From the NCBI GenBank assembly GCA_021234155.1, contig JAJEKV010000040.1, positions 13,736,353-13,800,352 of the forward strand: 64,000 nt of DNA, written 5' to 3'. Shown one piece after another: positions 11,641 to 22,266 of the stretch. The translations under genes and the position numbers were made by a program. The DNA is from Isoetes taiwanensis (lineage: Eukaryota > Streptophyta > Lycopodiopsida > Isoetales > Isoetaceae). Within the stretch, counting starts at the first letter, position 1, and the number at the start of each line of letters is the position of its first letter. The notes beneath the pieces are model-generated. The model searched no databases. It had not been told where the DNA came from and saw only the letters and a list, made by a program, of their open reading frames with translations.

Positions 11641-12208
11641 ATACCACTGCCAACTTGATGGTTCAGAACCTGTATGGCTACAAGCCTCCTTCTCATCTTT
11701 AAATTTAGCTTGCAGCTTATCCCATTTGTTCTTTAGTTGTCTCAGCTCCACTAAACCCCCAACAAAGGGCTGCAATTTCATCATAATTTCCCTCCACTGT
11801 GTGTTGGAGAGGTTGAGGGTGCCTCCGGGTTACCAATTTCATCTCGTTCAGGAGATTGAGGAATGTGGAGACACCGTGATCTGTCCATTGCACAGGGGAC
11901 TTCCTATTCTTTGTGTCTATCACTTTCGAATTTTCCTGCTCATGCACAACAATAGCCAAAGCAGAATCGGTTTCTAAAGATTCACTCACAATATTGGAGG
12001 GTGCCTGAATTTCGCTGAATACACGCTTGGATCTCTTCTCTTTTGACTGTCTTGAAGTCGGAATTGGCTCAGAATTAGTCTCCAATTGAACATCCATGGA
12101 GATCTGGCCTGTCATTTTCCGGGTCCTTCTTGGTGCCATTTTTTCAATCCGAGGAGGCACGAAAGGCTTGCTGGTTGCTGGCAAAGCAGATCGAGAGGCC
12201 TTAGACAT
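11278..12208 (-). pseudogene. Harbinger companion Myb/SANT (trihelix-like) protein, frameshifted
   Basis: The first frame (12208-11717) begins MSKASRSALP, runs through basic, Ser-rich sequence and enters a Myb/SANT-like domain at VQWTDHGVSTFLNLLNEM. The second frame (11784-11278) continues the domain: LRQLKNKWDKLQAKFKDEK followed by a W-Q-WYDRMEE tail. A frameshift within the 68-bp overlap splits it. In PIF/Harbinger elements this partner binds transposon ends and helps carry the transposase to the nucleus. The frames overlap the transposase 3' end on the other strand. Confidence 0.75.
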
Positions 12209-12655
12209 CTGAATTCAAGGAAATTGCAGGAATAAGGACGACACAAAAGGAAATTGCCGATCAGAAATTAATGAACAAATGCACAAAAAACATAATGAAA
12301 ATGCCTGCGTGATCGGATGAATACCTGGATCGTAATCGGCTAATTGCTTCGAGGAATTGGATACTTGTAGCAAGAATAAGGCGGCCTTGAAGATCAAGAA
12401 ACAGGGGAAATGGCGCCCCTGGTATTCGGTGTGGGAAACATTTCGGGCAGTTTTTTCAGGCAGCGAAAATTAAGGCTAATTGTTTGGTTAGTGGGCAATG
12501 AAAACGCCCCTAACGGCTGTTAGGGGCGAATCATCTCTCGAGGTGAGAGTTGGGTTTTCCCACTCTCACCCATCTCTCCCATCTCTCCCCCATCTCTCAT
12601 CTCTCGTATTCTCTCGTATTCTCTCTCGTCATCTCTAAGTCAGCATGTGGCCAAC

Positions 12656-12657
<2 letters not shown>

Positions 12658-12738
<81 letters not shown>
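12658..12738. repeat. (CT)n microsatellite, right of Harbinger
   Basis: About 40 CT units on the same strand as the left tract, beginning 6 bp beyond the right terminal repeat. Shorter ATCTCTC words precede it inside the element at 12570-12635. Confidence 0.97.
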
Positions 12739-12740
<2 letters not shown>

Positions 12741-13329
12741 TTTTTTAGGGAGAGAAGATGGTTTTGGACCTTAGCAATGGCCACATTTGATGGATTTTAG
12801 CAATTTTTCATATGTGATGAATGAATGATGTACTTTGACAGGGAAAAATGCTCTTGCTAACTTTGGTCTTGGCAAATGGCAATGGTGTATGAAAGGAAAG
12901 AAAATGATGTATAAGAGATGATTTTTTTGGGTGGAATGATGGTACCAAACCCTTGGGAAATAGCAAATCATGCCTTAAGAAGTAACATTATGCCAAAAGC
13001 TTGAATCATGCAATTACCTGACATTGGGGTCTTCAATCTTTGACTGCAAGTGTTAAAGATGCTTAGGTGATTAAATTTACTTCAAGCAATGCCTATATGA
13101 TGTCAAACCAATGTCCACCTCTGGTTCTTCATATCAATTTGTCTTCTGTTGCCAAGTGATGGATGTCTTCAAGTTTCATGCTCTACAAGCTCAGACACAC
13201 AAGTATGAAGTCAAGTCTTAGCAAAGTATGTCAAGTATGCATATACTCCTCATATGCTACCGTTTTGTGGCAGCAATGGCATGTGGATAACTTGGTTATA
13301 CATGGATTCTTAGAAAACCATGAAAAATT
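12739..13329. other. Unassigned stretch
   Basis: No gene or named repeat recognised between the (CT)n tract and the right subterminal array. Confidence 0.4.
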
Positions 13330-13604
13330 ACACCTCAAAAAGACACTACCCAAAAAAACCACGTCTTAAAAAAAAAAACATCCTCTCAAATAACCATACC
13401 TCCTTAGAAAACAACACATCCTTAAAAAAGAAACTACACCTCCTTAAGAAACCACACATTCTTAAAGAAAAAACTACAGCTCCTTAAAAAAAACAACAGC
13501 ATATTCTTGAAAAACCACACCTCCACATAACTATGTGTAGTCCTTTTTATAATCTTCAAAAAAAACAACTCGTGTTTTATTTTTACTGTTGTTTTCAACT
13601 GTGG
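13330..13604. repeat. Right subterminal array (AAAACCACAC family)
   Basis: Repeated AAAACCACACCTCCTTA-type units on the plus strand, reverse complements of the left array. They abut the protease coding region of element A, marking the right border of the insertion. Confidence 0.7.
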
Positions 13605-14095
13605 ACCAAATGTTGGGGTTGTTGTGTTTGCCGCTATTGATTCTGAGAATGCTGAGAGTCAGTATCAAGTCATTTTGACAACTGGGAAGGCCCAAGCCAA
13701 ATCCTTCATAGTGTTGATAGACACGGGGAGTACCCACAATTTTGCTTCGCCAAGGATGGTACAATACAAACGTTGAAGCTGAAGCCTTTGAAGTCCAAGC
13801 CTAGGCCGGTTGTATTGGCAAGTGGGGCAATCCGACACACAGCAGGGAAGAGGATCAACTTCAACATAGACTTGCCAGGTATCAATGTTGCAATGGGAGC
13901 TGAAGTGATGAACATCGCAGCAAGTACGACTTGATCATAGGCATGGAATACCTTGGACCGGCTGGAGCCGTGATTGATTGTGGAAAACGAAAAGTAACCT
14001 TAACGACGCCAAAGGGCAAGGTCATTGAGATAACAGGTAAAGAAGTCACCCCAATCATGCAATGCAAGAAGTTACTTAAGTGCATAAGGAGCAAG
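13605..14095 (+). pseudogene. Element A: aspartic protease region
   Basis: Translations give a retropepsin-like core: SFIVLIDTGSTHNFASPRM with the active-site DTG near 13717, a second-half [19 protein letters not shown] near 13930-13975, and the linker KRKVTLTTPKGK to EITGKEV. The enzyme would mature the gag-pol polyprotein inside the particle. At least two frame changes (about 13765 and 13890) and another near 14090 separate it from the RT frame. Confidence 0.85.
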
Positions 14096-15570
14096 TGGCC
14101 TATGTCTTTAAACTCGAAGTCGACGAGCGGGAGACAGAGGAAGAGAAAGAGGCCAAAGCATTAAGCAAGCTCCCAAAACCTATAGCAAAATTGGTGAAGG
14201 AATTCCATGATTTGTTCTCTGATGAGATTAAGCAACTTCCTCCCTATAGAGGAGTCGAGTGTGAAATAGCACTTGAGCCAGGAACTAAGCCAACAAGCAA
14301 GGCGCCCTATAGGATGTCAATCCAGGAGTTGACAAAATTGAAGAAGCAATTGCAGGAGTTGCTAGACCTAGGGTTTATAAGACCTATTGTCTCTCTATTT
14401 GGAGCGCCAATACTCTTCGTCAAGAAGAAGGATGGAAGCCTTAGAATGTGCATTGACTATCGTCAATTGAACAAGCACACCATCAAGAACAAATATGCTC
14501 TACCTCGATCAGATGATCTGATGGATCAGTTGCAGGGAGCAAAGGTCTTTTCCAAGATAGATTTGAGATCAAGTTATCACCAGATAAGAATCAAGGAAGA
14601 GGACATCCATAAGTCTGCATTCAGGACGAGATATGGCCATTATGAGTTCACAGTGATGCCGTTTGGATTGTCCAATGCTCCAGCAACCTTCATGAGGCTC
14701 ATGAATGATGTTTTCTGCGAGTTCCTAGATGCTTTCATCATAGTTTTCTTTGATGACATTCTAGTCTACAGCAAATCCTTAGAGGAGCATGTCCAACACG
14801 TGAGAAAAGTACTTGAAAAGTTGAGGAGGCATCAGCTTTTTATGAAGCTATCCAAGTATCACTTCGCAACAGAAAGGGTGGAGTACTTGGGGCATGTAAT
14901 CACAGCAGAAGGGATCTCCACCGACCCTGCAAAGATTGAAGCAGTAATTGATTGGCCGGCACCAAAGAACACCCATGAAGTAAGGAGCTTCCTCAGCTTA
15001 GCAGGGTATTATAGGAAGTTCGTCAAGAACTTTGCAAAGGTGGCAGCTCCATTGACAGATCTCACCAAAGCAGGAAAGATAAAAGATTGGGCGAGTCATT
15101 GGCAAAGGAAGGCCCATGCAGCATTTGAGACATTGAAGGAAGCTTTAACGACCGCGCCAGTCTTAGTCTTGCCAGATCCAGCCAAGGATAAGCTTGTGGC
15201 AACAGATACTAGCAAGATAGCAATGGGTGCAATCCTCATGCAGGAGGGAAGGGTAGTCGCATACGACTCCAAGAAGATGAATGATGCAGAGCAACGCTAC
15301 CCGACTCACGACCAAGAGCTTTTGGCCATTGTGAGAGCCTTGAGAATCTGGAGACACTACTTATTGGAAAGAAAGTTCCAACTAGATATAGATCATCAAA
15401 GTCTCCAGTACATCTTCACGCAACCACTCCTGAATTTGAGACAAAGGAGGTGGATGGAATTTCTCGAAGAGTACGACTTCGAAATAGTCTACAAGCCAGA
15501 CAAGCTAAATGTAGTAGCAGATGCGCTCTCCAGGAGACCATTGAAGACAAGGATATATTGCAATCATTAG
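14080..15570 (+). CDS. Element A: Ty3/gypsy reverse transcriptase-RNase H
   Basis: A 496-codon open frame. The RT region shows the proline-rich start [57 protein letters not shown], and the catalytic box as FFDDILVYS (about residue 225). The connection reads [22 protein letters not shown]. RNase H is visible as [14 protein letters not shown], with [15 protein letters not shown] and DALSRR at the end. It copies element RNA into cDNA. The chosen Met is only the first in frame; the true protein starts upstream in gag-pol. The frame ends in the 2.6-kb insertion at 15565, so the terminal codons are foreign. Confidence 0.93.
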   Translation: MHKEQVAYVFKLEVDERETEEEKEAKALSKLPKPIAKLVKEFHDLFSDEIKQLPPYRGVECEIALEPGTKPTSKAPYRMSIQELTKLKKQLQELLDLGFIRPIVSLFGAPILFVKKKDGSLRMCIDYRQLNKHTIKNKYALPRSDDLMDQLQGAKVFSKIDLRSSYHQIRIKEEDIHKSAFRTRYGHYEFTVMPFGLSNAPATFMRLMNDVFCEFLDAFIIVFFDDILVYSKSLEEHVQHVRKVLEKLRRHQLFMKLSKYHFATERVEYLGHVITAEGISTDPAKIEAVIDWPAPKNTHEVRSFLSLAGYYRKFVKNFAKVAAPLTDLTKAGKIKDWASHWQRKAHAAFETLKEALTTAPVLVLPDPAKDKLVATDTSKIAMGAILMQEGRVVAYDSKKMNDAEQRYPTHDQELLAIVRALRIWRHYLLERKFQLDIDHQSLQYIFTQPLLNLRQRRWMEFLEEYDFEIVYKPDKLNVVADALSRRPLKTRIYCNH

Positions 15571-17210
15571 AGGATTTTTGAGGTCAATTAAGAGCCTTCT
15601 AAGAAATGCCAACATGGCATGCCGAACCTGTAGCCTCGGCAAAAAAGCCATCCCAAACCTATAATAATCTTTTGTCTTGTTCGTAACTGCTTTTAAATTT
15701 ATTAATAACAAACAAGACAATAATAACATATGCGTGTGGCGGGAAAATTGGGGGGAAATTGGGAGGTCATATTTCCCTTTGAGTCTTCATGCACTGCCGG
15801 ATTGGCAAAGCGCTACCAGATTGGCAAAATTTGCTACTGTTAAATTCGGTGCTCTTGAAGTCGCTGTTGAACTTGCAGACTATGGTTGATTGTGGCTATG
15901 GAACTTGGATTCCAGTGCTGTAGACAGTGGAGGCGGAAGAGCTGCTTCAAAATCGTTCATTTTTTTTCTGTTTAGAATTCATGCAATCTCTTATAAAATG
16001 CTCGTTTTTCGAATTTCATGCAGCGCTTTTGTGTTGCAGAGGTACAAGTAGCCAGAGTTTGATGTGAAGGAAGAGGCGTGAAGGAGACATAGTCTTGGTT
16101 TTTTCCACTTGGTTTAAATCCCAAGCTCACTGGTTTCTGTTATAGCGCTGCAACCCATCTACCCGAGTTATGCCATAAATGTGTTGCAGCAAAAATTAAT
16201 GGCAAGAATGTGTATCATTTTGCCTTCTCGATTGCTTTGTTTTTCACTATCTTCTGGCTATGGCGCATTGAGGCGGTTGGATGGTATGCATATGCCCATT
16301 CATTTTCCTTCTTCTGCATGCCAAGATCGATTGCATGGCTTACGTCTCGCCTTGCCCCTGTTGCTCCATGGATGTTCTTGACGGATCTCGGCTCCCGACT
16401 TGCTGCTTTTATTTGGATTGTGTTCATTGCGATTTTGCCACAGCCCGGGGCACATCCCGCTTAGTTCTGCGAACTAAGTCTTCCTGAATGCATTCGAAGA
16501 GTTCTGGAATGGCATATAATTAACTTGGCTGATGATAACCATCCGTTGCATATGCATTTGACAGGATTTCAGGTAGTGGCAGATCAGGAGCTGGACATGG
16601 CAGATGATCTACTGGATTGTTTACAGAGTAGGCATTCAGATCAATGTAATATTTGGGATTATGCTAAAAGGCAGTTCACAGCTTCCGGGCCCAAATGAGA
16701 GAGGATGAAAGAATGTTTACATCAATACTACTCCAAATCAATAAACCACAAATCAGAATTGAGAACTGGATCAAATCTGCGGCTGACAAGGGGCAAGGAA
16801 GAAATCCAAGCATGGGGGTAGAATAGAATAGAATAGAAGCATGGGGGTAGAGAAAAATGGCAGAATGGGCATTGGGCGATGCTACATTGCGAAGGAAAAG
16901 GGGCTATGGCCGGCAAGAAATGCTTTTCCTTGCCATCTGGGCTCGCAGGGAGCGAAATATAGCATTTTTTTTTCTATTCCCTTCTTCTTCTCTTCTTGTC
17001 TATGGTTTGGCAAGCAGGCAAGGCTGGCTAGTAGAGTTTATAATTTCATTGGAGCTTGTAATCTTGTGGGATTTGCAGACTAATGAGATAGGGTTAGCAG
17101 CTAGCAGCTTGTAATCTTGTGGGATTTCGCTGATGCATCAACAGTACTGAAGAATCCAACGGATGTTATGTTGCTCTATAGTCTGCCTCTGCCTAATACT
17201 ACCTCCCTTT

Positions 17211-17286
17211 CCAGCCCTGGATTAAACCCTTTGCTTCTTGCTCTGTTTCCAGCCCTGGATTAAACCCTTTGCTTCTTGCTCTGTTT
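17211..17286. repeat. 38-bp tandem duplication
   Basis: Two adjacent copies of a unit starting CCAGCCCTGGATTAAACC and ending TTGCTCTGTTT. Confidence 0.9.
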
Positions 17287-17397
17287 GCTCTTGGATTGAA
17301 GATCAAAGGCAATAGTCTTTCTGTCTTGACGGATTTTGAGTAGAAATATTTCTAATCCGTAAAAAGAATAAGGAGAAAATGAAAAAAAGGTAGACAG

Positions 17398-17463
17398 TAG
17401 TCACGGTGCGAAAAGCAGGTTTCCTTTGCCAAAGGGAAACGTATATTCGCACCGTGACGACTA
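17398..17463. repeat. Nested perfect hairpin
   Basis: The outer arm TCACGGTGCGAA (17401-17412) pairs perfectly with 17446-17457. The inner arm GTTTCCTTTG (17419-17428) pairs with CAAAGGGAAAC (17430-17440) with a single bulge. It is followed by an A/T-rich run. Confidence 0.85.
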
Positions 17464-18166
17464 TTTTTTTTAAACACTTCACAATTGACTAAAAAGACTA
17501 AAAGCACTTTATTTCACATCTTTGACACTATTTGTTGTATGTTTTTGACCCATTATAAAGCAATAAAACGATACATAAAATATTATGGAGTGGCAGAATA
17601 GATGTACTAATAAGAGAAGCTCATCAAATTTATCTCAACTGAATCGGAGCAAGCAGATTGATTTGAGCATATCGATTTGAGCTCTCTTGGCACGAATTTG
17701 TGATTTAAGTTTTGCAATGAAAAACCTTGGGCGGGAATTGAGGGCGGGCCGAAATCGTTCTCAGCTGCGACAGAGGTAATCACCATCTGAAATGAACCGG
17801 CAAAATAATTAGACCAAACAGTCTGAATCAGATGAGGTCGCAGAACTAGAAGGATTGAAAGCATTAGCAAACCTGGATGGAGAGGCGCGAAAAGACGGGC
17901 CGTTGAGGGGGAGGGGTACTTATAGACACCCCAACATTTGGCGGTAATTCGTCATGGGAATAATTTGTAATTATTGCTTCCCGCCCACCGAACCTCCAGG
18001 GCAGGTAGGTAAGGATAATGCCGAACCTGTACCTTGACGACACCTGGCATGGGAAGGCAGGCATGGATGAAGAAAAGCCTGTACGCGCTCGAATTCTCAT
18101 TGGCCGCGCGATTTCCATGCTGGCATCGAGGTTGGGACAATAAGTGATCCCAAAAAAACTCTAATG

Positions 18167-19684
18167 GCCATATCGACTCTCACAAGTGAGTATGGCAAAA
18201 GGATCGAAGAGACGTTGCCAACAGATGGCGACTTTAGAGAAGTATGGACAAGCCTTTGAAAGAGGCAAGAACAGATAAGGAAAGGGAGACCTTCAAGCAT
18301 TATAAGAAGGAAGGCAACCTGTTATATCATAAGAATAAGTTGTGTGTACCAGAATCTTTGGGAGTAAGGAAGCTAATATTCCATGATACACACAATAGTC
18401 CCATAGCTGGTCATGCAGGGTTCATGAAGACATATTTCAAGATCAGAAGCAGCTACTTCTGGCCCGGGATGAAGAAGCATATAGCAAGGTACATTCGAGA
18501 GTGCCAGTTATGCCAACAGACAAAGGCGGAGCAACTCCAAATTCCGGGAGCCTTAGAGCCATTGCCAGTGCCGAATGCAAAATGGGAAGTCATAAGTATG
18601 GATTTCATTACAGGACTTCCAAGGACAGTAAGAGGCAAGGATGCACTAATGGTGGTGGTGGACAAGTTGTCGAAGATGGCACATTTCGTGCCGTGTAGGA
18701 CCACAGACACGGCATTGGACACTGCCGTCTTGTTCACCAAAGAGATCTTTAGACTCCACGGGATGCCGAGGGAGAAAATCTCGGATAGGGATTCTAAATT
18801 TATGAGTGCATTCTGGCAGGATTTGTTTGCCACCATTCAGACGAAGCTCTCTATGAGCACAGCATATCACCCGCAGACGGATGGTCAGACGGAGCGAACC
18901 AACCGGATCATTGAAGATATGCTAAGGAGCTATCTGTGGAATAAACAGTCTAAGTGGGATGATTTCATCCACGTAGTGGAGTTCGCCTACAACAGCACAA
19001 AGCAGGAGTCATCCCAAATGTCTCCTTTCATGATTAATTATGGGTATCAGTGTCTTACCCCAGATACTTGGCACAATCCAGTGTCAAAAGTGGAAGTCTC
19101 CCAGCAGATGTTATCGGATATGCAGCAGCTAGTGGAGGAGGTAAGAGGATACCTTCTAGCAGCAAGAAGCAGGCAGAAAAGCATAGCCGATAAGCACAGG
19201 ACGTTAAGGGAATTTCAGGTGGGAGACAATGTATGGTTGAAGATCAAGGTGAAGCAGGCCAAGCTCCACATCGGCAACTGCAAGAAGCTTGCTCCAAGAT
19301 GGGCTGGGCCTTTCAGGATAACCAAAAGAGTAGGAAGCCAATCCTACAAGTTGGACCTATCAGCACATCTCAAAATCCATAGGGTCTTCCATGTAAGTCT
19401 CCTAAAGAGGCACACTCCTAATCTAGAGGAAGTATTGGAGACAACCGAGTTACAAGAAATGACGGACGACCAGCATGAAATCGTCCCAGAGGTTCTTCTT
19501 GACAGGGCCTATAAGAAGACAAGAAGATCCCAATTTCTCCAATACCTAGTGAAATGGATGCACTTACCTGTGGAAGATGCTACGTGGGTACTACAATCAG
19601 ATTTGGAGAAGTAGTACCCCCAATTCATGGAGCAATGCAAGGGTCGGCTCGTCACCGAAGTAGTCGACACCGACTCGATAGGTG
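18167..19684 (+). pseudogene. Element A: integrase with C-terminal chromodomain, one nonsense codon
   Basis: A 456-codon open stretch (18244-19614) contains the HHCC zinc finger (H50, H57, C87, C90 counting from the Met at 18244), the catalytic D120 (SMDFITG), D181 (SDRD) and E217 (QTDGQTERT), giving the D-35-E spacing. It then has a GPF-type module (RWAGPFRI) and a chromodomain-like end (FLQYLVKW-LPVEDATWVL). The enzyme inserts cDNA; the chromodomain class targets modified histones. TAG at 19612-19614 replaces the CAG seen in element B, after which the frame continues with YPQFMEQ to about 19700. The N-terminal 25 codons lie upstream of the Met. Confidence 0.9.
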
Positions 19685-20404
19685 AGTGGAAGGTAGATTA
19701 AAAAGTCTACTTCCGTCCCATGGAAGTAGACGACCTTGAGAGATAAGAGGTCATTCCGGCATGCATTGATAGGAAAGCACCTCTAGTCAATGCCTATCAC
19801 GGGAAGGACGCCATCCTTCACGCCCAAATATGGGAAGGACGCCACCCTTCACGCCTAAGGCAATTAAAAGTGTAGGCATGAGTGATCATCCTAGGCATGA
19901 TAGGGCGCTGTCTCCACGGCCATGATGGAAGAAACATAATCTCCCCACGCCGGGAGATTAGCCTTGCATCCATGTAAATTGTAATTAATGGGTGGTTCCC
20001 TAACAACCAACTTTATAATAATTAGATGTATACTGACGTAGTGTTGGACCTGCAGGCCAATAGGAGAGTCTAGCGGCAGGAAGGTCACACTGCGAAGACT
20101 TGCAACACACATTTTGTCATAATGTGTTGTAAGGAAACGATAAGGAATCTTAATTAGAGAATTTTTTTGGAACTATAGTAATAATAATGGTGTAACCCAT
20201 AAAATTTTGTGAATAGTAGACGATAAAGCAAGAGGATAGACGAACCTCTTATCATAGTATAATATTAAACAAGGATGTGTTATGATAAATCAAAATATTA
20301 CCTTGGGATAATTATGTTGTAAAATTATATGTATCAAATGTAATTGCAGGATATGCAGGTTTCCAAGGTGGGGAGACGCGTAATGCTGAGGATAGCATCA
20401 ATTC
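19685..20404 (+). other. Element A: 3' untranslated region before the PPT
   Basis: Non-coding sequence homologous to 33620-34460 of element B, including the blocks GGCGCTGTCTCCACGGCCAT and ACGCCGGGAGATTAGCC. The conservation between two diverged elements suggests a constrained part of the transcript. Two A-AGGTGGGGAGA copies (about 20367 and 20405) precede the LTR. Confidence 0.75.
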
Positions 20405-20417
20405 AAGGTGGGGAGAT
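20405..20417 (+). promoter_or_regulatory. Polypurine tract of element A
   Basis: AAGGTGGGGAGAT lies immediately before the 3' LTR start TGTGACG; it primes plus-strand cDNA synthesis. An upstream near-copy is at about 20367. Confidence 0.85.
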
Positions 20418-21930
20418 TGTGACGTTCCAGTATAATATACGATTCGAATACGCATATTGTACTGCCACGTCACACGTACATGTCAGCATGACAAGTACTG
20501 GAAGGACATAAAGGGTTGCACCTAGGGGGCAACCTCGTATGTTGTGCATGTTTAATAAACATATACAACTATAAATTCCATTGCCAAGTGGCAAAATCCC
20601 ATTTGGCCAATGTTAATCTAACCCTAAAAGTTCCCATATAAGGGCTTTTTGTAAACCCTAAACCTTTCTTCTTTCGCATTTAGGGTTTCCCTGAGCCATT
20701 CCGGCCAAGCCAAGACCCTAGTTCGCATTGCCAGACACCGATAAGTCGCATTTGCACAACAGATCTTCCAGCAGTAGCAGCTTTCAGCCTGAACGAAGGC
20801 ATGGACGCATTTCGAGGAGCAGGAGCGAGTCAGGGATCAGACAACGCCACATTTTAGTCTGGCAATGAGTTGGTTTAGCATATTAGTTCAACCTTAGAGG
20901 CCTTATAGATTCTGAGATCACAAGCCCTAACAAAGGAACTTAACTCTGGATGTTTAGGTAGATAGGTTAGATGTTATTCTATATTTCAGTTCTTGATGAT
21001 GATGGTGATTCCACTCTGTGCTATCCTATGTATTGGAAAGGGGGGTAGAGACCCTAAAAGCCTCTGTAGCAGATGATCTTAGATAGCCTCATTAATTCCC
21101 AATTAATACGGCCCGTGAACAGGAGCCCGCCTAGTTGTGGATGGCGGGGCTAGACCGATGGATAAGGGGGACTTGTCCCATCACAGATTGATCCCTCTGG
21201 TGTGTAAAGTCTACCAGGGATCTTAGTGGGCTAGGCTTAATGTTTTGCCATTGCGTGTGGGCAAGGCATGAGCTCGACACCTCTTGGGTGATGCGTCACC
21301 TTCAATGGGGTTTAAATCGAATACGGGCAGTGGCCCTCTAGCCGCCTGTGATGGGCATGCATGCCTCTGGATGGGAGGTGACTCTCCTCCTGCCTCATCG
21401 GGATTGGGGAGATGCAACCCAGAAGTAGCCCTCTTGGCTATGCACCCGGCAGGCTACGGTCCAGTCCAAATACTTTTCAACCTACTCTGCAAAGTGTGTA
21501 CGGGAGGGGCGGATGGAATGGACTACTCAATAGCCATGTTCTTATGCCAGCCCAATCCAATTGCCATGAATTTGGTTTGTATTGACTTCTGGAGACCCAA
21601 GCCATCAGTCACTCCCCCACGAGTCTGAGCCTTGGGTAGGACCCCCCTATGTTGATGCTATGGATGTTGTTGTACATGTTATGTTATGATGTCTTCACCC
21701 TTCGGGGTGACTTTATTGATGTATTGATGTTATGTGCTCATGTTTATTCCTGCTTCCGCAGCTAGGTCGACCCGAAGGAAGACGGGGCAAATGACCCATC
21801 CACTCTTCCTCGCTGGCCCAGTTCTTGGGATTGGTGTCAGGTGGATGGCCCCTGCCAGTTTGGCTGCAGGGGGATGAACTCTGCCTTATGATACGATGGG
21901 AGCATCGTAGAGGAAGTAGGGGACGTCACA
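20418..21930 (+). repeat. Element A: 3' LTR (1513 bp)
   Basis: It runs from TGTGACGTTCC to GGGGACGTCACA, with TG...CA ends and a 7-bp terminal inverted repeat TGTGACG/CGTCACA. A TATA-like CATATAAGGG is at about 20634, followed by a telo-box-like AAACCCTAAACC. It is homologous to the LTRs of element B, sharing the CTCTGCAAAGTGTG block. A UUCG-capped hairpin lies at 21696-21709 and a terminal hairpin at 21892-21909. The 5' LTR of this element is not in the window, so its age cannot be judged from LTR pairs. Confidence 0.9.
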
Positions 21931-22261
21931 AAGCCTGCATTTAGCAGCCCTAGAAAATCGGCAGGAAGAATTTTCCTAGGCCAAGATAAGGACATAACAT
22001 TATTACTTTGTAATTATACCATATTTTTCAAAAGAAAAAAACTATATTCCAAGTACAGCATTTCCTCATGAATGTTATGAGTTTCTCCAAATTAGAACTT
22101 ATATAATCATCCCAGTAACATGGTACGACAAGCCTATAATGTAATACATAGTTCTGAGTTTCAAATATGATCTCTGATTTCCCAATGGAATAATCTTACT
22201 TGCAGTCTTGTTTTTTGAACCATCAGCTTAGAAAGATAGATACATCAAAGCATGGAGCAAG
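21931..22261. other. Flanking sequence between elements A and B
   Basis: Non-coding, AT-rich, no recognised repeat. Element B inserted at its right edge; the same host sequence resumes at 36137. Confidence 0.5.
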
Positions 22262-22266
22262 AAACC
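22262..22266 (+). repeat. Target site duplication of element B, left
   Basis: AAACC directly before the 5' LTR, repeated at 36132-36136 directly after the 3' LTR. Confidence 0.9.

Larger units (their letters stand above)
9980..12652 (+). mobile_element. PIF/Harbinger-type DNA transposon lying between two (CT)n tracts
   Basis: An 11-bp perfect inverted repeat GGCCACATGCT (9980-9990) and its complement (12642-12652) bracket the two genes typical of PIF/Harbinger: a DDE transposase on the plus strand and a Myb/SANT-like protein on the minus strand, convergently arranged. The same-strand (CT)n tract lies just outside each end, so insertion into a microsatellite is the simplest reading. I do not see a clean TTA/TAA-type target duplication. 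Both genes carry disabling changes. Confidence 0.8.
15565..18166. mobile_element. 2.6-kb TIR element inserted between RNase H and integrase of element A
   Basis: The left end CATTAGAGGATTTTTGAGG and the right end (minus strand) CATTAGAGTTTTTTTGGG match, and similarity continues to about 50 bp, including ATGCC-A-CATGG. Removing 15565-18166 rejoins codons so that the peptide reads CNAIS, as in element B, which places the borders exactly. No target duplication is left by that excision. No transposase is seen; small frames at 16181-16464 and 16841-17114 look spurious. Inside are a tandem 38-bp duplication (17211-17286) and a nested hairpin (17398-17463). Confidence 0.8.

Noticed and set aside
16181-17114. 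Hydrophobic frames inside the 2.6-kb TIR element
   Set aside because: Several overlapping frames of similar length, no domain and no start context; likely chance.
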